This document shows, one piece after another, positions 57,169-64,000 of a DNA stretch of 64,000 bases. The translations under genes were made by a program, and so were the position numbers. Under the pieces are notes generated by a model. The model was not told the DNA's origin, ran no database searches, and saw nothing but the letters and a program-made list of their open reading frames with translations. The stretch comes from Dolomedes plantarius. Lineage: Eukaryota; Arthropoda; Arachnida; Araneae; Dolomedidae. Numbering within the stretch: the first letter of the stretch is position 1; each line of letters begins with the position of its first letter. Location of the stretch: NCBI GenBank assembly GCA_907164885.2, contig OU015495.1, positions 98,109,332 to 98,173,331 on the forward strand, written 5' to 3'.

Positions 57169-60100
57169 TACTTATTAAAATTCACAAAATTATTAGAAAT
57201 TTAAGAAGAAACCATTTTTTTTAGTCAAATAACAAAATATTCTATTCTTTTTTTCCATGATGAATGGAGCACAAATGTAATCACAGATAGTATAAATAAA
57301 ATGACAATTTTTTTTCAGAAATAATTTAATCGTAAATATAGTCCTTATCATACAGCATAGCCAATTATACAATCACAAGCAAATAATTACATTCAAAAGT
57401 GGCTTCAAAGCAATAATATCAGATTTTTAATCTTTTTCAGGCACAGTAAAGTTTTAAACAGTCAAAATCATTACAGTTAATATTTTCTGTTCAGAGGTCA
57501 AATACAGCCAAAAATTAATTACATATAAAACAAATAGAAATTGATACTATTTAAAAAAAAAATTAAACTGTTCTAAACATAGTCAATAATCTATAAAATG
57601 AAACTTTTCTACTAAACAATGAGGATTGAATGGTGTCAAATAACAGTAAAAAATTACAAATCTAGCTTTCACAACAGTAGTTCTTAAAATAGCAAAATCT
57701 ATTGAACAAAATCTTTGATTACAATGTTAATTCCTTAGCTTATTCATAGCATATGATTGAATGTAAAATGTCCAGGGATGTTGCTCTGCTTCATGTGCTT
57801 TGCAACTTCAAGTGTTTTGTAAACTTGAAATTTGGAGTAGTGTACAGATCTTTAGAAGCAGTCAAAATGTAAATTTTTAGCACTGCATCTCAGTTTAGGA
57901 GTAGCTAAACAGCCAATTTAGAGCACTTTTTAACACTTTTAAAACAATCAAATTAAATATTTCTATATGAATACCTATTTTTTTAAAAGCTAAAACAACT
58001 ATCTGATAATTAACTATCAAAAATTAAAAACTTTTCCCAACAAAATTTTTAAGAAAGGAAAATTAAATACAACTAACAAAAAAATAACTTAAAAAAATTT
58101 TACTGCTCTTTTTTTTTCAAAAAGTCTATAAAGATTAAAACAAATAGTTATAGAATATTTGAGACCCTTAATAATTACCCAATTTATTCTAATAGTATTG
58201 AAACTTACCAAGGGGAAAAAAAGTGATGTTTCAGAAAAATTTATAAATAATTTTAAATGAATTTTTTGAAATTAAAATTTTATTTTAAATAGAGATCATC
58301 CCCTAAAATTGAATTTCAACCATACCTGAGGTATTTAGCTATACTATATTTTTTTATAGTACCTGCGGTATTTAAGTTTATTTTGCGGCTCCAAACACTC
58401 TTAATAACTGTTATTACAAATGTTAGGAGCATGTCCAGATCCAGAGAAAGACTTAGTCTCTCACTGGATTCTCATTAGAGTGAGTCCAGTGAGAATTCTT
58501 CTTCTGGCTACAGTGTCAACTGTTGGCACCTCAGTGGACTTGATTGTCATATATTCTAAATTTAGATTTATAAGTATTCCATTTTACGTATGTAAATAAC
58601 TATTATCTGTAACACATGTTTGTGTTGTTTAATTTCTCTTAACTGAATAGAAATAAATTATTCCTGAATTATCAGTTATGATCTTTATAACACAAGGTTT
58701 TTCAGCTCTGATGGAATCGCTTAATTATTTTAACTAACATTATAAATCATCTGTAATTCAAAACTGGCTGGATGCATTATAGCAACAATGTCTTTAAAAT
58801 CAAAATATTTTTTTACAAGTGTGATTTTTTTTTGGGGGGGGAATAAGGCAATTGCTATCCCCCCATGTTTATTTCTTATATATATATTTATATATATAAC
58901 CCTAAGAGCCAACGTTGCCCCCCTCCCAAATTTCTGGACTGGAGTTGCCACTGTCTTATGAAACAGTAACAAACATACAAAAGAACAGAAACACAAAGAA
59001 GGATTTGTCCTTAACTTCCAAATCATAATTTGTTAAAATGGTGCAGTTTTGGCACAATTTCCCTGAAAATATGTATTATGGAGCAGCTTGGTGCAGAAAT
59101 AGGAAAATGGCACTGTTTAGCACAATTTGCACAGACGCAACATCCCTGAATGTCTTATTTTAGGGACAATAGAGAATAAATTTCGAATATAAGTTTTCAA
59201 TATTTTTTAATCATTCCACAATAATATATGTTGCAAGAAATCATTAAAATAAAACAAATAACTGATAAAAATACAAAGTTCATGAAGTTATTGGAGTATC
59301 CCAGTGAAATGTTTCAGTGGGACAAAATTTTAATATATATTACACAGGTGGAAAAAATTCATACTCTAGAGATATGTATAAAAGAGGTATAAAAGAGGTG
59401 TACTAATTAAAAAGCTCAGTCAAAAACTATTAAATACAATATTTCTTACTACAGGAACTAATTTTTAGTAAATATAAAAATAAATGCAAAGAGAGTTGAA
59501 ACTTTTTTTTAAAATCATACTTCCTAAAATTAAGTAGAATAAATGCCTCACATACCACAAATTATAATACTGTGATATAGAACAAATTGAAATCACAGAT
59601 GTATATGCAGATATGATCTGTTGTAAGATTTATAATGGCCACATATTTTTCACCATTTATTTAAAAAAAAATTTTTTTTTAATTGATAAGTAGACAACAA
59701 CTTAATGCATAAAATACTAATATGTTATCAATATATCGATTATCAGTACTGATATATTAATGGTATAAGTTATCATAGTTCTGATATATTTATGATATAG
59801 GTCATATAAATTATCAGTAAATGTTATAAGTTATCATTATTATATACCATTTTAGACAGTTCCCATAAAAGGTATTTCTCATTTAACCCTAATATTTTGG
59901 GGTATTGTTGCATATGAACCCAACTTATGCAAAAGGAATAAGACATTACATATCAACAGAAATTAAGAAAGGATGAAACTATTACATGGAATGGCCTTAA
60001 ATAAGAACAGAAAATTATAATTCAAATCAAAAAATTACCATAGCGCTGTTTACTAAACAACCAACTTTAAAAGTAAAATACAGTTTCCAAAGCTGGAAAT

Positions 60101-61556
60101 AACACATTTTTGATTGAATTATTGATTTAAATGCAGATACAACCCTGTAAAACACAGAAAAGTCAAAAAGGATTTAAAAAAATTTTTTTTTATGAGGATA
60201 TAATATGAAAGGGATTAAAAAAAAAAAAATTTTTTTAATGTTTTTGGCCAAAACACAACAAAAAGGGAAACAAATGCGATGTAGAGGTGGGTAAAGGGAT
60301 GAAATGAATATAATAATGAAAGCAAGATTTAGTATTTTGTTTAGAATGCTCTAATAACAATAAAACTATTTAATTCTATTAACTTTATGATGCAGAGTAA
60401 CTTCTATGCTGCATACATATGTAGAGATTTTAAATGTAATGATCTTATGACACTCCCAATAGTTTAATTTAAGAAACCCAACCAACTCCAATAAAATAAC
60501 TAAAGCTTCCAAACATCTTACAAACTTGAGACCAAAGGAATCACAGTTATTTATCCTCATGAATATCATGAAATAAATAAAATCTTGGATAAAAAACATA
60601 TTTTGAGTATACATATGCTTGCTTTGGTGAAAAGAAATTACTAAAATAACAACTTGATAAGTGACTCACAACATTCTACATATTTTATACATATAAACAA
60701 AACATATTATCACATTGCATTATCCAACAGTATTTGTTTTCCTCAAGAGCAGCTCGAATCTAGAGAAAAGAATTTTTTTATCATTAATAACACAATGAAC
60801 AATAAATAATACAGCTATTGCAATTTCCATAAATAAAGCCATGGTAAAATTTTCAAAGTGATATAAAAGCAATAATATGACAGAAACCAAAATACAGTCC
60901 TACTAAATATATAACTAAAAAAAAAAATAATAAAGAAGCCATAGAATTATAAAATCAACAAAGTCAGTATGTATTATAACTAATTTCATAGTTGATATCA
61001 AACTATAAATTTCCTCATCTCTAAAATTTACTGAGAACTTTTCATTGGAATGTTTATGTAATATACCTAAAGCTATCATCCTAGAAATAATTCAGCAAAA
61101 AATAATATCAGAGCACAGCACATAAAAAGAAGTAAAATAATATTTAAAAAACCAATTAAATAACAATACTTTAGCAAATTGTGATAATTAAAAACCTTTA
61201 AAGGTCTTGGAATTTTTGTTACACAACTTTCTTCTTTTTTAGTCAAGCCCAGATGTCAGATCTTAGACAAACATATGAAGTAAAATTTAACCCACAAAAT
61301 ATGACTACACCTAATTCTGTTTTTACATGACAGATACGTTCCTGAAGAATACAAGTAAAAAAAAGACGTATCTATGGAAGAAAAGAAGATTGGTTCCGGG
61401 TCTAAAAAATCAGTAAAAATAATTTTAAAAAACCATATGAACATATTCATTTTAAGCTTATTATTTATTTCAACAAAATACAAATGTAATAATATGTAAT
61501 GTAAATGAAAAAAAATTCGTCATGAAAAAAAAAAAATCTGTTTTACGTATAATTTT
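57169..61556. other. gene-free AT-rich interval
   Basis: No confident coding region. A degenerate tandem series of TATCAGTA/ATATATTA phrases lies at about 59715-59845. Near 60715-60770 a short minus-strand frame after CTTTTCTCTAG (IRAALEENKYCW) could be a terminal exon but does not fit the phase of the candidate exon at 62555. Confidence 0.4.
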
Positions 61557-61960
61557 TTAAAATTCATTTTCACTTTCTGACAATAAATAGCGCATACGTT
61601 TGCGTATGGCTGGAATATCACTGCTATCACTAGAAATGTTGTGGACATCATCATCTTCCTCTATTAATGAATTCTTTCTGTGATCTCTTGAGCAGAATCA
61701 AAACGAGTCTCCTCGGTGCTGATGATTCACCGGTTTTATGAACAAATTAAGTTGTTAACGGCTGTGTTCATGTTTTGTTTACGGCATTCTCTGCAAGAGG
61801 CTGTCAACAACTTCAGTTCACGTTGAAACTTCCCAGCACGTTCCTCATTAGGGTCATGTTTGACAAAATGATTATCCAATTTTTTTTTTGGCCAGTTCCA
61901 GACCTTCTTTTATTAAATCTGCATTTAGAACAGGATCATTTTCTCCATTTTTGATAGAAT
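61557..61960 (-). pseudogene. decayed coding tail, possibly transposase-derived
   Basis: On the minus strand one frame reads NGENDPVLNADLIKEGLELA and then HDPNEERAGKFQRELKLL. After stops and a frameshift comes an acidic tail, SLIEEDDDVHNISSDSSDIP, ending RYLLSESENEF and a stop at 61557-61559. The layout (helical region, CxxC-like SCRECR, acidic tail) resembles the C-terminus of pogo/Tigger-type transposases, but identity is not established. Confidence 0.4.
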
Positions 61961-62085
61961 AAAAAAAGAAAATGTCTTTAGTGGACTGAATTCTTGAATC
62001 AAAACAGAACTGGATACACTATCTTCAAAAATAATATGCTACAAATAAGATTTTGCTTCCTTCTTCGAATACAAACAAACAAACA

Positions 62086-62088
<3 letters not shown>

Positions 62089-62125
<37 letters not shown>

Positions 62126-62138
62126 AGAGAGAGAGACA
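62089..62138. repeat. (A)n(GA)n microsatellite
   Basis: A run of more than 30 A, followed by about 8 GA units with minor variation. Confidence 0.9.
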
Positions 62139-62554
62139 GAGAGATGGGATTGGACTGCTCGTGTTAAATCAAAATGACTCATGTAAAAAGAAAAGAAAAT
62201 TTTTTTTTTTGAATTTGTGTAAAAAAGGTTTGTGCAAAAACAGAATTAGGTATACTTGAGCAAATTAACTCTCTGCAATAATTTTACACACTTTGTCAGG
62301 AGACAAAAGCAATGAATCATATAATTAGAAGACAAAAGACTGCTAATTTGCAAAATCAATCTAAGTATTTTACTTTTACCAGCCACTTGACATTAAAGAA
62401 CATTTGATACAAATTATTTCATACAAATGACTACATTACTCGATACTTCATACATTTAGTAAATTAATACATTACTCAAGTTATATCTTATAAAAATAAG
62501 CATTTTCTTGACGCTAAAAATTAAATTAAAGATAAAAGCATTTTTAATACATAC

Positions 62555-62670
62555 ATTGAGAGCATAGAGTTTCAATTTTCTTTATTCTTCTGGCAATAAT
62601 ATTTAGAAGGTTATCTATGTTTCTGATTTCCTCAGTGGTAGAAGCATTTTTTACTCTGAGAAGCTTAATT
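62555..62670 (-). CDS. candidate internal exon of an unidentified gene
   Basis: Bounded by an acceptor (CATTTATGCAG) and a donor (GTATGT) with an open frame giving IKLLRVKNASTTEEIRNIDN followed by LLNIIARRIKKIETLCSQ, a plausible amphipathic helix. No partner exons could be joined with confidence, and the family is not recognised. Confidence 0.3.
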
Positions 62671-62937
62671 CTGCATAAATGATTAAAATACATACATTAT
62701 AATGCATGAAATTGTAAGAAAAGCTTAAATGAATCACAAAATAGAAATATATTGATGCAAATAACTGGTTTTTTTTTTCATATCAATAATCATACAACTT
62801 AATACAGCCATCAGTGCTGTCTTTCACAAGAAAATTATTTCCCTAGTAAAAAGAAATGAGTATATGAAAACAAATAATAAAACCCTTTAAAAAAATAACA
62901 AAATCCTTTAAGAGAATGTCTCATTGTTTGCCTTTAA

Positions 62938-63230
62938 CCCCTTAACGATCACATCGTTTTCATGAAAACGGTAATAAAAGTGTCTATTTTTTCTGGGGGA
63001 TTCCATTTATTTCTTGATTTAAAAAAAAAAAAATCCCCAATTACATTATAGTTATGCTGCCACCTGGTATATAAAATAAGAAATTAAAATTTTTCAGGGT
63101 AAATGAAATGGATTGTTTTAATCTCTTTTGTGCGTTACTTTTAAACACTCCAGCTCAGAAATATCACGGGCACAAGAAATAGAAGGCGAAACCTCACCTC
63201 GTGATTTTGACGGGAGCGAGAAGGAAGGGG
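62938..63230. mobile_element. 293-bp piggyBac-type MITE
   Basis: TTAA on both sides (62934-62937, 63231-63234). Ends are CCCCTTAACGATCAC and, outward from the right, CCCCTTCCTTCTCGC. Short inverted-repeat match, non-coding. Confidence 0.65.
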
Positions 63231-63633
63231 TTAAATGATGACTTAATGCTTTATAGAAATATATAATGACAACATTATCAGCTTCCATTGGGTGTTAAAA
63301 CACTAACTTTTTTTTTTTCAAATTCTCAGAAAATATATGTTGCAATTCATTACACTGGAAAATAATAACTATGTTATATTTCATTCAAAATATGTTGAGT
63401 TTCTTGCCTGTCTGAACAAATCAAACATGATATATAATTGGGTTCATATTTATCATGATAAATTCTGAATAGTCCCAACATGAAATTTTCTTGTATTTTT
63501 GTCTCTAGTTTTCACTCTCATTAGAAAAGTTCCCTGCATCAGTTCTCCTTCATCAGCATGACAGTATGGTACAGACCAAGGCAGTCCCAGTCAGTTTTCT
63601 CCATCGAGCCTGATTAGATGCCAATATTCTCCA

Positions 63634-63861
63634 CTAGTTAATTCCAATGATCTCAAGATCTCTCTTGACAGAATCAATCCATTTAGTATATGGTCTCCCT
63701 CTTTTTCTAGTACCTTCCAGTTTATAAAAAGTCAGTTTTTTAACAGGGTCAGTGACTTCATATTGTGATGTCATGCATGTATCATGTGGGTTTTCACAAC
63801 CTGTGGAAGCCCTCCCACAGCTGCAAGATTCATCTTTACCGACAGATCTGAGATCAGCCAC
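63634..63861 (-). pseudogene. LINE ORF2 C-terminal fragment
   Basis: The minus-strand frame ends KLEGTRKRGRPYTKWIDSV followed by KRDLEIIGIN. The 'KRGRPxxxWxDxVxxDL' phrase is the common C-terminal end of arthropod non-LTR retrotransposon polyproteins. The rest of the element lies beyond the window edge or is lost. Confidence 0.5.
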
Positions 63862-64000
63862 TATTCCCCTCGTAAAGATGTCCCTTCAGCGACATCATTC
63901 AGAATATGCTGATGTTATAGAAGCGATACGTTCACATAAAAGTGCCACCAGGATCCAGGACTGTCATTGTGCACAAAATCCCTCGATTCCCCCTCTGGGA

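Noticed and set aside
60366..60614. 82-codon hydrophobic frame on the minus strand
   Set aside because: Composition is what AT-rich DNA gives by chance; no motif, no flanking splice signals that extend it.
60715..60772. Terminal exon following the candidate exon at 62555
   Set aside because: Its open frame needs phase 0 input, but the upstream candidate ends in phase 1 or 2, and the resulting tail would stop at once or be unrecognisable.
62782..62842. Terminal exon on the minus strand reading GNNFLVKDSTDGCIKLYDY
   Set aside because: Looks WD40-like but is only 19 residues with no partner exon visible; could be chance.

Overview
This is a 64 kb piece of an AT-rich animal nuclear genome. Genes are split by introns with AG acceptors and mostly GT donors, and most of the window is mobile-element DNA. 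An innexin marks a protostome. The mix of Tc1, PIF/Harbinger, Ginger/KRBA2-like, hAT-MITE, Helitron and tRNA-derived SINE elements, plus a retained selenocysteine-pathway kinase, suggests an arachnid, probably a spider. The species assignment is inference; the families are read from the sequence.

Three apparently intact host genes can be rebuilt exon by exon. A two-exon innexin lies on the minus strand (9662-12506, 363 aa). A six-exon coiled-coil gene lies on the plus strand (24834-29281, 203 aa), most like CCDC172. A six-exon O-phosphoseryl-tRNA(Sec) kinase gene, PSTK, lies on the minus strand (38335-48084, 365 aa). Its first intron appears to use a GC donor, and its introns are loaded with MITEs and a tandem duplication that copies an exon edge. 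An unidentified exon may exist near 62.6 kb.

Layout. 1-0.94 kb: right part of a pogo/Tigger element. 0.94-4.2 kb: no gene. 4.2-8.9 kb: a transposon nest in which an unclassified repeat is split by an intact Tc1-type element and an LTR-like block, itself split by a hAT element and a small MITE. 9.7-12.5 kb: innexin. 14.5-16.9 kb: Penelope-like element with a long open RT frame and a decayed GIY-YIG-like region upstream. 17.8-22.1 kb: decayed Ginger/KRBA2-like integrase gene cut exactly by a 2488-bp PIF/Harbinger element. 24.8-29.3 kb: coiled-coil gene. 29.3-30.9 kb: TTAA-flanked transposon with a Cys-containing N-terminal fragment. 31-38 kb: SINE, MITEs and AT-rich DNA. 38.3-48.1 kb: PSTK. 48.7-57.2 kb: SINEs, Helitrons, a broken Tc1 end, a 5'-truncated LINE and a second Helitron-like element. 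57-64 kb: mostly AT-rich DNA with a decayed coding tail, a candidate exon, a TTAA MITE and a LINE tail.

No CRISPR array, operon or genuine tRNA/rRNA gene was seen. The most informative features are the exact nested insertions, the long RT frame of the Penelope-like element, the Harbinger derivative that keeps its MADF gene but has lost the transposase core, and the unusual splice donor in PSTK.
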